Below are positions 26,265 to 35,545 of a DNA stretch of 64,000 nucleotides, one piece after another (position 1 is the first letter of the stretch; each line of letters begins with the position of its first letter). The notes beneath the pieces were generated by a model, which was not told the DNA's origin, ran no database searches, and saw nothing but the letters and a program-made list of their open reading frames with translations. This DNA is from Promicromonospora thailandica (GTDB taxonomy: Bacteria > Actinomycetota > Actinomycetes > Actinomycetales > Cellulomonadaceae): the NCBI RefSeq assembly GCF_024171955.1, contig NZ_JAMTCS010000003.1, forward strand, positions 310,001 through 374,000, given 5' to 3'. A program made the translations under genes and the position numbers.

Positions 26265-28841
26265 GTGACCAAGGACCCCTTCGCAGACCTGCCCTTCGCC
26301 ATGGAGGAGCCGCCGGACGACGCCCTCCTGACCGAGGTCGGTGATCCGGCGCTGCCCCCGTCGGCGCGGAACACGCCCGAGGCGCAGGCGGCGAAGCTGC
26401 AGATGCTGCGCGGTCTGCTGGACGACGGCGGCGTGGCGCCCCCGGCGCCGGCGCCTCGCCGGGCAGCGGTGGACGGGTCGGAGGAGGGCGGCGGCGCGGT
26501 GCCCGACGACGGGTACGCCGTCGCGGACGAGCCGGCGCACCAGCCCGAGGTCGAGCCCGAGCCCGAGGCCGAGGACGAGGTCGAGCCGAGCGTCCCGGTC
26601 ACCGCGGCGGCGCCCGGGGCCTCGCTCCGGGAGGAGGCCGAGGCGGCCCTGCGCGAGCTCGTGGGCCGTGACGACGCCCGCCTGCGCGAGGACCAGTGGA
26701 CGGCCATCGAGGCGCTCGCGGCCTTCCGGCGGCGGGCGCTGGTCGTGCAGCGCACGGGGTGGGGCAAGTCGGCCGTCTACTTCGTGGCCACCACGCTCCT
26801 GCGCGCCCGCGGCGCCGGACCCACGGTGATCGTGTCGCCGCTGCTGGCCCTCATGCGCGACCAGATCGCTGCCGCGTCCCGGGCGGGCATCCGCGCGGTG
26901 ACCATCAACTCGGCGAACATGACGGAGTGGGACGAGGTGCACGCCGCGATCGCCCGCGGCGAGGTCGACGTGCTCCTGTGCTCGCCGGAACGCCTGAACA
27001 ACCCCGGCTTCCGCGACGAGGTGCTGCCGCGCCTGGCGGCCGACGCCGGGCTCGTGGTCATCGACGAGGCGCACTGCATCTCCGACTGGGGTCACGACTT
27101 CCGGCCGGACTACCGGCGCATCCGCACCCTGCTCGCCGACCTGCCCGCCGGCATCCCCGTGCTGGCCACGACGGCCACCGCGAACGAGCGCGTCACGCAG
27201 GACGTGGCGGAGCAGCTCGCCGTGCACGCGGACGGCGCGGCGGACGAGGACGTGCTGGTGCTGCGCGGCGCGCTCGACCGGGAGTCCCTGCACCTGGCGG
27301 TGCTGGAGCTCGGTGACCAGCCCACGCGGGTCGCCTGGCTGGCCGAGGCGCTGCAGGACATCGACGGGTCCGGCATCGTCTACTGCCTCACGGTGTCCGC
27401 GGCGGAGCAGGTGGCCGAGCAGCTGCGGGGCTACGGGCTCGCGGTAGCCGCGTACACCGGGCGCACCGAGCCCGCCCAGCGTGAGCAGCTCGAGGCGGAC
27501 CTCAAGAACAACGAGGTCAAGGCGCTGGTGGCCACCTCGGCGCTCGGCATGGGTTTCGACAAGCCGGACCTGGCGTTCGTGGTGCACCTGGGCGCGCCGT
27601 CGTCGCCCATCGCGTACTACCAGCAGGTGGGCCGCGCGGGCCGCGGTGTCGACCAGGCGCTCGTGGTGCTGCTGCCCGGTACCGAGGACAAGGCCATCTG
27701 GGACTGGTTCGGCGAGCAGGGCTTCCCGGCCGAGGGGCAGGTGCGCGTCACGCTCGACGCGCTCCGCTCGGGCGGCACCATGTCCACGGCCGCGCTGGAG
27801 ACCCAGGTGGACCTGCGCCGGTCCCGCCTGGAGACGATGCTCAAGGTGCTGGACGTCGACGGCGCGGTCCGGCGTGTCCGCGGCGGCTGGGAGGCCACCG
27901 GGCAGGACTGGTCCTACGACGCCGAACGGTACGCGCGGGTCGCGGCCACCCGGGCGGACGAGCAGCAGGCGATGGTCGGCTACGTGGCGACGCCGGGCTG
28001 CCGGATGGCCTACCTGCGCGCCCAGCTCGACGACCCGGACCTGGCCCCCGGCTGGCGGTGCGGGCGCTGCGACCGGTGCGGCGCCGTCGACCTGCCGGAG
28101 GCGCCGGACGTGGAGGCGGTGGCCGCCGCCCGTGCCGAGATGGACCGCCCGGGCGTCGAGGTGGAGCCCCGCAAGATGTGGCCCACCGGGCTCGCGTCCC
28201 TCGGTCTCGACCTCAAGGGCAAGATCCCGCCGGCGGAGCTGGCCGAGCCCGGCCGCGCCGTCGCACGCCTGGACGGCCTCGGCTGGTCCGGCCCGCTGCG
28301 CGACCTGCTCGCCCCGAACGCGACCGACGGCGAGCTGCCCGTGCCGCTGCGCCGGGCGGCCGCGCGGGTGCTCGACGAGTGGCCCGCGCTGCGCCCGTCG
28401 CCCGCAGCGGAGGCGGGGGACGCGACGGCAGCGGACGAGCCGGCGGCGGACGAGCCGGCGGGCGCCGACGGCACCGAGCCCGGCCCTCTCGTCGTGGAGG
28501 CCGTCGTGGCGGTGCGCTCGGTCCGGCGCCCGCAGCTCTCCTACCACCTGGCCACCGGGCTCGCGAAGTACCTGGGGGTGCCCATGATCGGCGCCATCGG
28601 TCCCGCCACCGGGCAGGAGGAGCCGGGCCGGCACGACCTCAACTCGGCCATGCGGCTCGCGGGCGTGGCCCGCCGTCTGCAGCTCCAGCTCGGCGAGGGG
28701 GCGCTGCGCGGGCTGCCGGGCCGGGCGGTGCTGCTCGTCGACGACTACACCGACTCGGGCTGGACCCTCACGGTCGCCTCCCGGCTGCTGCGCCAGGCGG
28801 GCGCGTCGGCGGTGTACCCGTTCGTCCTGGCGATCCGGTGA
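26265..28841 (+). CDS. RecQ-like DEAH helicase fused to a phosphoribosyltransferase-like domain
   Basis: 858 residues. An acidic, disordered N-terminus (about 1-125), a RecA-like pair with Walker A around K168 (TGWGKS), DEAH box D267-H270 (IDEAHCISDWGHDFRPDY), and helicase C motif QVGRAGRG. A zinc-type cluster C579, C599, C602, C605 follows as in RecQ. The last about 110 residues form a PRTase-like domain with LLVDDYTDSGWTLT (about 823-836), resembling the PRPP loop of ComF-type proteins. RecQ unwinds forks and recombination intermediates; the fused domain's job is unknown. GTG 26265 follows TAGGAT by seven bases (leaderless). Confidence 0.9.
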   Translation: MTKDPFADLPFAMEEPPDDALLTEVGDPALPPSARNTPEAQAAKLQMLRGLLDDGGVAPPAPAPRRAAVDGSEEGGGAVPDDGYAVADEPAHQPEVEPEPEAEDEVEPSVPVTAAAPGASLREEAEAALRELVGRDDARLREDQWTAIEALAAFRRRALVVQRTGWGKSAVYFVATTLLRARGAGPTVIVSPLLALMRDQIAAASRAGIRAVTINSANMTEWDEVHAAIARGEVDVLLCSPERLNNPGFRDEVLPRLAADAGLVVIDEAHCISDWGHDFRPDYRRIRTLLADLPAGIPVLATTATANERVTQDVAEQLAVHADGAADEDVLVLRGALDRESLHLAVLELGDQPTRVAWLAEALQDIDGSGIVYCLTVSAAEQVAEQLRGYGLAVAAYTGRTEPAQREQLEADLKNNEVKALVATSALGMGFDKPDLAFVVHLGAPSSPIAYYQQVGRAGRGVDQALVVLLPGTEDKAIWDWFGEQGFPAEGQVRVTLDALRSGGTMSTAALETQVDLRRSRLETMLKVLDVDGAVRRVRGGWEATGQDWSYDAERYARVAATRADEQQAMVGYVATPGCRMAYLRAQLDDPDLAPGWRCGRCDRCGAVDLPEAPDVEAVAAARAEMDRPGVEVEPRKMWPTGLASLGLDLKGKIPPAELAEPGRAVARLDGLGWSGPLRDLLAPNATDGELPVPLRRAAARVLDEWPALRPSPAAEAGDATAADEPAADEPAGADGTEPGPLVVEAVVAVRSVRRPQLSYHLATGLAKYLGVPMIGAIGPATGQEEPGRHDLNSAMRLAGVARRLQLQLGEGALRGLPGRAVLLVDDYTDSGWTLTVASRLLRQAGASAVYPFVLAIR

Positions 28842-28929
28842 CCGGTCGCACGCGGTCCGTGACCGGCGGCACACGCCCGGTGGGCGGACTCACACCGGGC
28901 CGGCACCGCGCGCTTCGTAGACTGGTGCG

Positions 28930-30165
28930 GTGATGACCCACTCCGTCGACCAGCACGGCGCCTCCGCGTCCTCGGTACGGCTGCCGCTGCGTCCGGAGCT
29001 GGCGGACGAGAAGCCCTACGGCGCGCCGCAGCTCGACGTGCCGGTGCTGCTGAACGTCAACGAGAACCCCTACCCGCCCGGCGAGGACGTGGTGGCGACC
29101 ATCGCCGAGGACGTCGCCCGGGCCGCCCGCGGCATGAACCGCTACCCCGACCGCGACGCCACGGTGCTGCGCCAGGACCTCGCCGACTACCTCACGCTGG
29201 AGACCGGCGTCGGCCTGAACCACTGCGACGTGTGGGCGGCGAACGGGTCCAACGAGGTCATGCTGCACGTGCTGCAGGCGTTCGGCGGGCCGGGCCGTAC
29301 GGCGCTGTCCTTCGCGCCGACCTACTCGATGTACCCGGAGTACGCGCGCGACACCCACACGGCCTGGGTGGTGGGCCGCCGCGAGGCCGACTTCACGCTC
29401 GACCCGGAGTACGCCGCGCGGCAGATTCGCGAGGTGCGCCCCTCGGTGATCCTGCTGGCCAGCCCCAACAACCCGACGGGCACCGCGCTGCCTGCGGCCA
29501 CCGTCGAGGCGGTCTGCGAGGCGGCGCTGGAGGTGGACCTGGACGGGGCGCGCCCCGTCGTCGTGGTGGACGAGGCGTACGCCGAGTTCCGCCGCCCCGG
29601 TACGCCGTCCGCGGTGGCGCTGCTGGAGCGCTACCCGAACCTGGCCGTGACCCGCACCATGTCCAAGGCGTTCGCCGCGGCCGGGGCACGGCTCGGTTAC
29701 CTCGTCGCGTCGAACGACTTCGTGGACGCGCTGCGGATCGTGCGCCTGCCGTATCACCTGAGCGCCATCACGCAGGCGGCCGCCGGCGCCGCGCTGCGCC
29801 ACCGCGAGTCGCTCATGGCCCAGGTGGCCACCCTGCGTGCCGAGCGGGACGCGACGGTGGCGTGGCTGCGCAAGCAGCACCTGCCGGACGGGCGCCCGTT
29901 CGAGGTCGCGGAGAGCGACGCGAACTTCGTGCTCTTCGGCCGGTTCGACGACCGGCACGCCGTCTGGCAGGGTCTGCTGGACCGGGGGGTCCTGATCCGC
30001 GAGACCGGCCCCGAGGGCTGGCTGCGGGTGTCGATCGGTACGTCCGCCGAGATGGCCGCCTTCCGCGCGGCCCTCACCGACGTGCTGCAGCGGCCGCAGG
30101 ACCAGGCCGACGCACAGCAGCAGGCCGACGCACAGCAGCAAGGACAGGAAGAGGCACGGGCATGA
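28930..30165 (+). CDS. hisC: Histidinol-phosphate aminotransferase HisC
   Basis: PLP enzyme, class I/II aminotransferase fold, that makes histidinol phosphate. Motifs: [38 protein letters not shown], and the PLP lysine in [16 protein letters not shown] (about residue 246). Length is 411 residues with an odd Gln/Asp-rich repeat tail ([13 protein letters not shown]). TAGACT (28918-28923) lies six bases before GTG 28930 and nine before the in-frame ATG 28933; the leaderless rule favours GTG. Head of the his cluster; overlaps hisB. Confidence 0.95.
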   Translation: MMTHSVDQHGASASSVRLPLRPELADEKPYGAPQLDVPVLLNVNENPYPPGEDVVATIAEDVARAARGMNRYPDRDATVLRQDLADYLTLETGVGLNHCDVWAANGSNEVMLHVLQAFGGPGRTALSFAPTYSMYPEYARDTHTAWVVGRREADFTLDPEYAARQIREVRPSVILLASPNNPTGTALPAATVEAVCEAALEVDLDGARPVVVVDEAYAEFRRPGTPSAVALLERYPNLAVTRTMSKAFAAAGARLGYLVASNDFVDALRIVRLPYHLSAITQAAAGAALRHRESLMAQVATLRAERDATVAWLRKQHLPDGRPFEVAESDANFVLFGRFDDRHAVWQGLLDRGVLIRETGPEGWLRVSIGTSAEMAAFRAALTDVLQRPQDQADAQQQADAQQQGQEEARA

Positions 30166-30761
30166 GCAGGTCAGCACGCGTGGAGCGCGCCACCTCCGAG
30201 TCGAAGGTGCTGGTCGAGCTCGACCTCGACGGTACCGGGCGCACCGAGATCAGCACGAGCGTGCCGTTCTACGACCACATGCTCACGGCCCTGGGCAAGC
30301 ACTCGCTCATCGACCTCACCGTCCAGGCCACCGGCGACACGCACATCGACGCCCACCACACGGTGGAGGACGTCGCCATCAGCCTCGGTGAGGCCCTGCG
30401 CCAGGCGCTCGGCGACAAGGCCGGCATCTCGCGGTTCGGCGACGCGCTCGTGCCGCTCGACGAGGCGCTCGCCCAGGCCGTCGTGGACGTGTCCGGCCGG
30501 CCGTACCTGGTGCACGAGGGCGAGCCCGCGGGCCAGGAGTACCACCTCATCGGCGGCCACTTCACCGGTTCGCTGACCCGGCACGTCCTCGAGTCGATCG
30601 CGCACCACGCGGGCATCTGCCTGCACGTGCGCGTGCTCGCGGGGCGCGACCCCCACCACATCGTCGAAGCACAGTTCAAGGCGCTGGCCCGTGCGCTGCG
30701 CGCCGCCGTCGCCCTCGACCCCCGTGTCGAGGGCATCCCGTCCACGAAGGGTGCGCTCTAG
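30162..30761 (+). CDS. hisB: Imidazoleglycerol-phosphate dehydratase HisB
   Basis: Mn-dependent dehydratase of histidine synthesis. The metal-binding motifs are [11 protein letters not shown] and [21 protein letters not shown], and the family [14 protein letters not shown] is present. Length is 199 residues, a stand-alone dehydratase without the phosphatase domain seen in enterobacteria. It overlaps hisC by four bases (ATGA-like coupling). Confidence 0.97.
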   Translation: MSRSARVERATSESKVLVELDLDGTGRTEISTSVPFYDHMLTALGKHSLIDLTVQATGDTHIDAHHTVEDVAISLGEALRQALGDKAGISRFGDALVPLDEALAQAVVDVSGRPYLVHEGEPAGQEYHLIGGHFTGSLTRHVLESIAHHAGICLHVRVLAGRDPHHIVEAQFKALARALRAAVALDPRVEGIPSTKGAL

Positions 30762-30765
30762 CAGC

Positions 30766-31443
30766 ATGTCCGACAGCACCAGGCCCGACACCCCAGGTTC
30801 CGATCAGAACGGGCCCGACCAGAACGGGCCCGACCGGAGCGGCTCCGACCCGAGCAGCCCCGCCGGCAGCACGCCGCCCGGCAGCACGCCGCCCGGCGAC
30901 GACCTGCCCGACCTCGACCTCGGCGACCTCGAGATCCCGGACGACCTGTCCTCCCTCACCGGCAGCGGCGAGCCCGACTTCGTCGCGCTGATCACGCAGA
31001 TCGCCGGCGCGGAGCCGCTCGCGGCGGCCAGCTCGCTCGCGCAGCTCGACCTGGACGCCGTGCCGACGCCGATCGGCGCCGTCGGCGTGCTGCGGGACCG
31101 GTCCGGTGACGCGCCCGAGCAGGCGGCCGCCGCGATCTCGCAGCTCGTGCGCGGTGTGCCGCTGGTCCTGATCACCCGCACGGGCGAGCAGATGACGGCG
31201 GTGCGGTTCGCGGACGGCGCTCGTGGCGACGAGCTCGCTCCCGGCCTCGTGCTGGGCGGTGCCCCGGACAGTGTCGTGGACCTGCTGACCGGGGCCACGG
31301 ACGTGGCCGACGCCGACGGCGTGGTCGCGTCGACCTCGATCAGCAAGTTCAAGGCGGTGCGGATGCTGACGTCCGCGGCCCGCAAGGCGCGCAAGAGCAT
31401 GGGCAAGGGCGCCGGCGAGGACACCGGCAAGGACGGGGCCTGA
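30766..31443 (+). CDS. Hypothetical protein inside the his cluster
   Basis: I do not recognise a domain. A 225-residue cytoplasmic protein: a disordered Asp/Pro/Ser/Gly N-terminus with repeats ([22 protein letters not shown]), an acidic stretch ([16 protein letters not shown]), then a globular part (about 60-205) with [11 protein letters not shown] and [18 protein letters not shown], and a basic Lys/Gly tail. Starts five bases after hisB and ends one base before hisH, so it belongs to the same transcript. A regulatory or accessory role in histidine synthesis is only guessed from position. Confidence 0.75.
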   Translation: MSDSTRPDTPGSDQNGPDQNGPDRSGSDPSSPAGSTPPGSTPPGDDLPDLDLGDLEIPDDLSSLTGSGEPDFVALITQIAGAEPLAAASSLAQLDLDAVPTPIGAVGVLRDRSGDAPEQAAAAISQLVRGVPLVLITRTGEQMTAVRFADGARGDELAPGLVLGGAPDSVVDLLTGATDVADADGVVASTSISKFKAVRMLTSAARKARKSMGKGAGEDTGKDGA

Positions 31444-31444
31444 G

Positions 31445-32089
31445 ATGGGCGCGCGCGTCGTCGTCCTCGACTACGGCTTCGGCAACGTCCGTTCGGCCGT
31501 CCGTGCCCTCGAACGGGTGGGCGCCGACGTCACGCTGACCGCCGACCGTGCCGCCGCTCAGGACGCGGACGGCCTGGTCGTGCCCGGCGTGGGCGCGTTC
31601 GCGGCCTGCATGGCCGGTCTGACGGCGGTGCGCGGGCACGAGGTCGTGGGCCGGCGCCTGGCCGGCAACCGCCCGGTGCTCGGCATCTGCGTGGGCATGC
31701 AGGTCATGTTCGACGCCGGCGTGGAGCACGGGGAGCGGGCCGAGGGCATGGGCGAGTGGCCCGGCGTCGTCGAGCGCCTGCGGGCCGACGTGGTGCCGCA
31801 CATGGGCTGGTCGCCCGTGGAGGTGCCGGAGGGGTCGGTGCTGTTCGACGGCGTCGCCGACGAGCGCTTCTACTTCGTGCACTCGTACGCCGCCCAGACC
31901 TTCACCAAGGGGCACGACGAGAACGCCGTGAACGTCTTCCGTCCGCCCCGTGTGACGTGGGCCGACCACGGCGGCCGGTTCGTCGCCGCCGTGGAGGACG
32001 GGCCGCTCTCGGCCACCCAGTTCCACCCCGAGAAGTCGGGCGACGCAGGCTCCCAGCTCCTGGAGAACTGGGTCCGCTCGCTCGCCTGA
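31445..32089 (+). CDS. hisH: Imidazole glycerol phosphate synthase subunit HisH
   Basis: Glutamine amidotransferase half of the HisH-HisF complex; delivers ammonia to HisF. Class I triad: nucleophile C82 in [11 protein letters not shown], and His/Glu in FHPEKS near the C-terminus. Length is 214 residues. hisF is not in the window. Directly followed by a strong inverted repeat (32103-32161) before priA. Confidence 0.96.
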   Translation: MGARVVVLDYGFGNVRSAVRALERVGADVTLTADRAAAQDADGLVVPGVGAFAACMAGLTAVRGHEVVGRRLAGNRPVLGICVGMQVMFDAGVEHGERAEGMGEWPGVVERLRADVVPHMGWSPVEVPEGSVLFDGVADERFYFVHSYAAQTFTKGHDENAVNVFRPPRVTWADHGGRFVAAVEDGPLSATQFHPEKSGDAGSQLLENWVRSLA

Positions 32090-32102
32090 CCCCGCACCAC
32101 CG

Positions 32103-32161
32103 CTGAGTGCTGGATCTTCGCCCCCCTGGCACCCGGCAGAGGGCGAAGATCCAGCACTCAG
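32103..32161. repeat. 21-bp perfect inverted repeat between hisH and priA
   Basis: Left arm 32103-32123, right arm 32141-32161, 17-base loop, all 21 bases paired. No T-run. Lies inside the presumed his operon, so it may end or process the message there, or insulate priA. Not seen elsewhere in the window. Confidence 0.85.
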
Positions 32162-32188
32162 AGTTCCGAACCAGAGATTGTGAGAGAG

Positions 32189-32941
32189 ATGACCGACCGA
32201 CTTGTGCTCCTGCCCGCCGTCGACGTGGCCGACGGCCAGGCCGTCCGCCTCGTGCAGGGGGAGGCCGGCTCGGAGACGTCCTACGGCGACCCGCTCGCGG
32301 CCGCCCTGGACTGGCAGGCCGGGGGAGCGGAGTGGGTGCACCTCGTCGACCTGGACGCGGCCTTCGGGCGCGGGTCCAACGCCGAGCTGCTGGCCCGCGT
32401 GGTCGGCGAGCTGGACGTGCAGGTGGAGCTGTCCGGCGGCATCCGTGACGACGCGTCGCTGGAGCGCGCCCTGGCCACGGGCGCCCGGCGCGTCAACCTG
32501 GGCACCGCGGCGCTGGAGGACCCGGCGTGGACGGCCAAGGCCATCGCCGAGCACGGCGACCGGGTCGCCGTCGGCCTCGACGTGCGCGGCACCACGCTCG
32601 CCGCGCGCGGCTGGACCAAGGAGGGCGGCGACCTCTGGGAGGTCCTCGCGCGCCTCGACGAGGCCGGCTGCTCCCGCTACGTGGTCACCGACGTGACCAA
32701 GGACGGCACGCTGCGCGGGCCGAACGTGGACCTGCTGTCCGACGTCGCCGCGCGCACCCCCGCGCACGTCGTCGCCTCGGGCGGCATCTCGTCGCTCGAC
32801 GACCTGCGCGCGCTGCGCGCCCTGGGCACCATCGAGGGTGCCGTGGTCGGCAAGGCGCTGTACGCGGGCGCGTTCACGCTGCCCGAGGCGCTCGACGTCG
32901 CGGGCCGCCCGGGCGAGGCCGGGCACGGGGACGTCGCGTGA
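32189..32941 (+). CDS. priA: Bifunctional isomerase PriA (HisA/TrpF)
   Basis: (Beta-alpha)8 barrel isomerase. In actinobacteria one PriA serves both histidine (ProFAR) and tryptophan (PRA) synthesis; the dual role is inferred from lineage, not proven. Motifs: [39 protein letters not shown], and [17 protein letters not shown]. Length is 250 residues. ATG 32189 sits directly after GAGAGAG, so spacing is poor; GTG 32180 is an in-frame alternative. Overlaps the next gene. Confidence 0.93.
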   Translation: MTDRLVLLPAVDVADGQAVRLVQGEAGSETSYGDPLAAALDWQAGGAEWVHLVDLDAAFGRGSNAELLARVVGELDVQVELSGGIRDDASLERALATGARRVNLGTAALEDPAWTAKAIAEHGDRVAVGLDVRGTTLAARGWTKEGGDLWEVLARLDEAGCSRYVVTDVTKDGTLRGPNVDLLSDVAARTPAHVVASGGISSLDDLRALRALGTIEGAVVGKALYAGAFTLPEALDVAGRPGEAGHGDVA

Positions 32942-33666
32942 AGTCGATCCAGCCCTCCAGCCAGTTCGCGGGCGACGACGGTTCGGCGGACGCCGAGCTG
33001 ACCCGCCTGCTGGCCGGGCACGTGACGGGAGTGGTGCCGCTGCGCGACGTCGTCGCCCGCCTGGCCGAGACCCGCGTGCTGGTGCCGGTGCTGGCCGAGC
33101 TGGGCGTCGCCGAGCAGAACCCCGAGGGGCTCACGGTCGACAAGGAGGCGTCGTCGGGCGTGGTGGCGCTGGAGGCCCCGGACGGGCGCCGCGCCCTGCC
33201 CGTCTTCACGTCCGTCGAGACGATGCGCGCGTGGCGGGCGGACGCCCGGCCGGTGCCCGTCGAGGCGACCCGGGCGGCCCTCTCCGCGGTCAACGAGAAC
33301 TGGGCACTGGTCGTGGTGGACCCCGCCGGCCCGGCGACGGCGCTGGTGCCCCGCCCGGCCGTGTGGGCACTGGCGCAGGGGCAGCCGTGGCGGCCTGCGC
33401 TGGTGCCGCACGAGGACGGGATCGTCGTCGACCCGGAGGTCGCCTCCGAGGTCGCGGTCGCCGCGGCTCCCGTGCAGCACGTGGTGCGCGCGCACGCCGA
33501 ACCCGGCCGCACGGCCGAGGTCGCGGTGGTGCTGGCCCTGGACCCGGGTCTCGACCGGGCCGGGCTGGACGCCGTGCTCGGGCAGGTCAACGCGCGGCTC
33601 GCGGCGTCCGAGGTCATCTCGTCGCGCGTGGACTCCCTCGAGCTGCGCATCGGCGCGGCCCGCTGA
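32938..33666 (+). CDS. SseB-family protein
   Basis: 242 residues of the SseB family, common at the end of actinobacterial his clusters. Visible: [25 protein letters not shown], and the C-terminal enhanced-sensitivity-type half ([21 protein letters not shown]). SseB proteins are small cytoplasmic proteins of unclear function. GTG 32938 overlaps the priA stop (GTGA), so it is translated with priA. Confidence 0.87.
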   Translation: MKSIQPSSQFAGDDGSADAELTRLLAGHVTGVVPLRDVVARLAETRVLVPVLAELGVAEQNPEGLTVDKEASSGVVALEAPDGRRALPVFTSVETMRAWRADARPVPVEATRAALSAVNENWALVVVDPAGPATALVPRPAVWALAQGQPWRPALVPHEDGIVVDPEVASEVAVAAAPVQHVVRAHAEPGRTAEVAVVLALDPGLDRAGLDAVLGQVNARLAASEVISSRVDSLELRIGAAR

Positions 33667-33672
33667 CCTGCG

Positions 33673-33702
33673 CCGGGCGCCCGGACCGGTCCGGGCGCCC
33701 GG
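33673..33702. terminator. Hairpin between convergent genes
   Basis: CCGGGCGCCCGGACC and its exact complement (33673-33687, 33688-33702) form a continuous perfect palindrome of 30 bases. Probably a two-way terminator for sseB and the protease unit. Confidence 0.75.
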
Positions 33703-33708
33703 TGGGGC

Positions 33709-34467
33709 TCAGCAGCCCTTCGCGGGCGTGAACGCCGTGTCGTCCGCCAGCATGTCCTGGAGCGTCGACAGGGGCACCAGCAGGCTGTTGTCGTCCGCCG
33801 TCTTGGCGTAGACGACGCCGATGACGCGGCCCTTGTCGTCCAGCGCCGCGGACCCGGACGAGCCGGGTTCCACGGGTGCGTCCGTGAGCAGCACCTCGCC
33901 GAGGTTGGCGTTCAGCGGGTCGCGCGTGCTGCCCATGACCTCGCCCCGGGTCACGGTCAGCTCGCCGCCGGCGGGATAGCCCACCACGGTGACCGGGTCC
34001 CCGGGCTCGGGGTCGGCCTCGGCCAGCTCCGGGAACGACGGCAGCGGGTCGGTGGTGCGGACGACGGCGAGGTCGGCCAGCCCCGCCGTGGACGTCGCGC
34101 CGACGGTGATGTCGTGCCCGTCGTACGTGCTGACCTCCAGGCCGCGCGAGTCCGCGACCACGTGCTTGTTGGTGATGAGCGTGTGGTCGTCGATCGCGAA
34201 GCCGGAACCGGTGGACAGCTCCTCGCAGCCGACGTTCCGGATGCGCACGGCCATGCGCTCCACGGCGTCGAAGCCGTCCGGGCTGAGGGCGTCGCCGCCC
34301 GCCGCGGGGGAGAGCGCCACGGGCGCTGACGGCACGATGTCCGTGGGTACCGGCTCGGGCATGGGCGGCAGGACGCCGCAGCCGGACAGCGCGGGCAGCC
34401 CCGCCACGAGCAGCGCGGCGAGCAGGGCGCGGCCCGCACGCGCCGGAGCCCGGCCGACCGTCCTCAC
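33709..34467 (-). CDS. Lipoprotein trypsin-like (S1C) serine protease
   Basis: 252 residues. N-terminal lipoprotein signal with lipobox LSGC (C30), then a trypsin-like fold with H102 (ITNKHVVA), D132 (ADLAVVR) and S204 (PGSSGSA). No PDZ domain, so it is smaller than HtrA. Membrane-anchored protease of the cell surface; substrate unknown. GTG 34467 overlaps the stop of the upstream gene (GTGA) and gives a proper signal peptide; earlier in-frame starts give a bad N-terminus. Third gene of a three-gene unit. Confidence 0.85.
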   Translation of the reverse strand: MRTVGRAPARAGRALLAALLVAGLPALSGCGVLPPMPEPVPTDIVPSAPVALSPAAGGDALSPDGFDAVERMAVRIRNVGCEELSTGSGFAIDDHTLITNKHVVADSRGLEVSTYDGHDITVGATSTAGLADLAVVRTTDPLPSFPELAEADPEPGDPVTVVGYPAGGELTVTRGEVMGSTRDPLNANLGEVLLTDAPVEPGSSGSAALDDKGRVIGVVYAKTADDNSLLVPLSTLQDMLADDTAFTPAKGC

Positions 34468-35012
34468 GGGCGCAGCTCCTGCTGCAGCGCCTGGTTGGCC
34501 CGCTCGGCCTCGTCGCACAGCGCGTTGACCTCGCGCTCGTAGCGGCGCAGGTCCTCGGCCTGGTACTGGTCGGCCTCCTTGAGGTAGCCGACCAGCTGCT
34601 CCTGACCCGACACGCACTGCCCCAGCGCGGAGGCCACGGTGCCTGCGGCGGCGCTCACCTGGGTCTGGTAGTCGAGGTACTGCTGCGAGGCGACGTTCTC
34701 GTCACCGAGCTGCGCCTTCTCGTTCGCCAGGTCGGTGATGCGCGCCGTGGCCGTGGAGAGCTGGTCGCGTGCGGCCTGCAGCTCCGAGCCGGCGGCGTCG
34801 AGCTGCATCCGCAGCGACGCCACCTCCTGCGCGTACTCGTGCGCCTTGTCCTCCCACTGGGCGGCGTTGTGCTGCCAGCGGACGGTCGTCACCCACAGGT
34901 AGGCGCCGACGGCGATGGTGGCCACCAGGAGGACGGCGAGCCAGCGGGAACCCCGGCGCGGACCGGGGGCGGGCGCGGGCCCGGGGGCCGTCACGACGGG
35001 AGCCTCGGTCAT
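34464..35012 (-). CDS. Membrane-anchored coiled-coil protein
   Basis: 182 residues. A short Pro-rich cytoplasmic start, one membrane helix (WLAVLLVATIAVGAYLWVTT, about 24-43), then a long helical coiled coil (about 50-180, heptad-like, Gln/Glu/Ala-rich) outside the cell. Two cysteines in LGQCVSG and NALCDEA. No named family recognised. Overlaps both neighbours by four bases; its tight coupling to a lipoprotein protease suggests a joint surface complex. Confidence 0.75.
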   Translation of the reverse strand: MTEAPVVTAPGPAPAPGPRRGSRWLAVLLVATIAVGAYLWVTTVRWQHNAAQWEDKAHEYAQEVASLRMQLDAAGSELQAARDQLSTATARITDLANEKAQLGDENVASQQYLDYQTQVSAAAGTVASALGQCVSGQEQLVGYLKEADQYQAEDLRRYEREVNALCDEAERANQALQQELRP

Positions 35013-35413
35013 CAGACGACGGAACCCGTGTACTTCTCGCCCGGACCCTCGCCCGGGGCGTCCGGGATGACCGACGCCTCGCGGAACGCGAGCTGGAGGC
35101 TGCGCAGCCCGTCGCGCAGCGAGCGGGCGTGCTGGTTGCCGATGTCGGGCGCGCTCGCGACCACGAGCGCGGCCAGCGCCGTGATGAGCTTCCGGGCCTC
35201 GTCGAGGTCCGTGAGCTCCTCGGCGTCGTCGCCCTCGGCCAGGCCGCACTTGACGGCCGCGGCGCTCATCAGGTGCACGGCGGCGGTCGTGATGACCTCG
35301 ACCGCCGCGACCTCCGCGATATCGCGTGTTGCCTGGTCAGCGCCCACCGGAGCGGTGTCGTCCGGGGCGAGGCCGAAGGCCGCGCCGGTGGTTGTCTCGT
35401 CGGTGCTGCTCAT
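35012..35413 (-). CDS. DUF1844-family protein
   Basis: 133 residues with the DUF1844 core: AVHLMSAAAVKCGLAE, LTDLDEARKLITALAALVVA, then SLRDGLRSLQLAFREASVIPDA. Function unknown; in many actinobacteria it sits near infC, but here infC is 17 kb away. ATG 35413 is chosen because AAAGGA lies eight bases before it; ATG 35422 is in frame but too close to that box. First gene of the three-gene unit. Confidence 0.82.
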   Translation of the reverse strand: MSSTDETTTGAAFGLAPDDTAPVGADQATRDIAEVAAVEVITTAAVHLMSAAAVKCGLAEGDDAEELTDLDEARKLITALAALVVASAPDIGNQHARSLRDGLRSLQLAFREASVIPDAPGEGPGEKYTGSVV

Positions 35414-35545
35414 GGGGACCATCCTTTCATCCCCTCGGGGGTGCGGACGTCCACCGGGACACTCACCGAGACGCCCACCGGGTCGTCCCACCGAGGTGGG
35501 TTAGCCTGCGTGCGTTCAACGGCGACACAGGGGAGGCCCTCTTCG

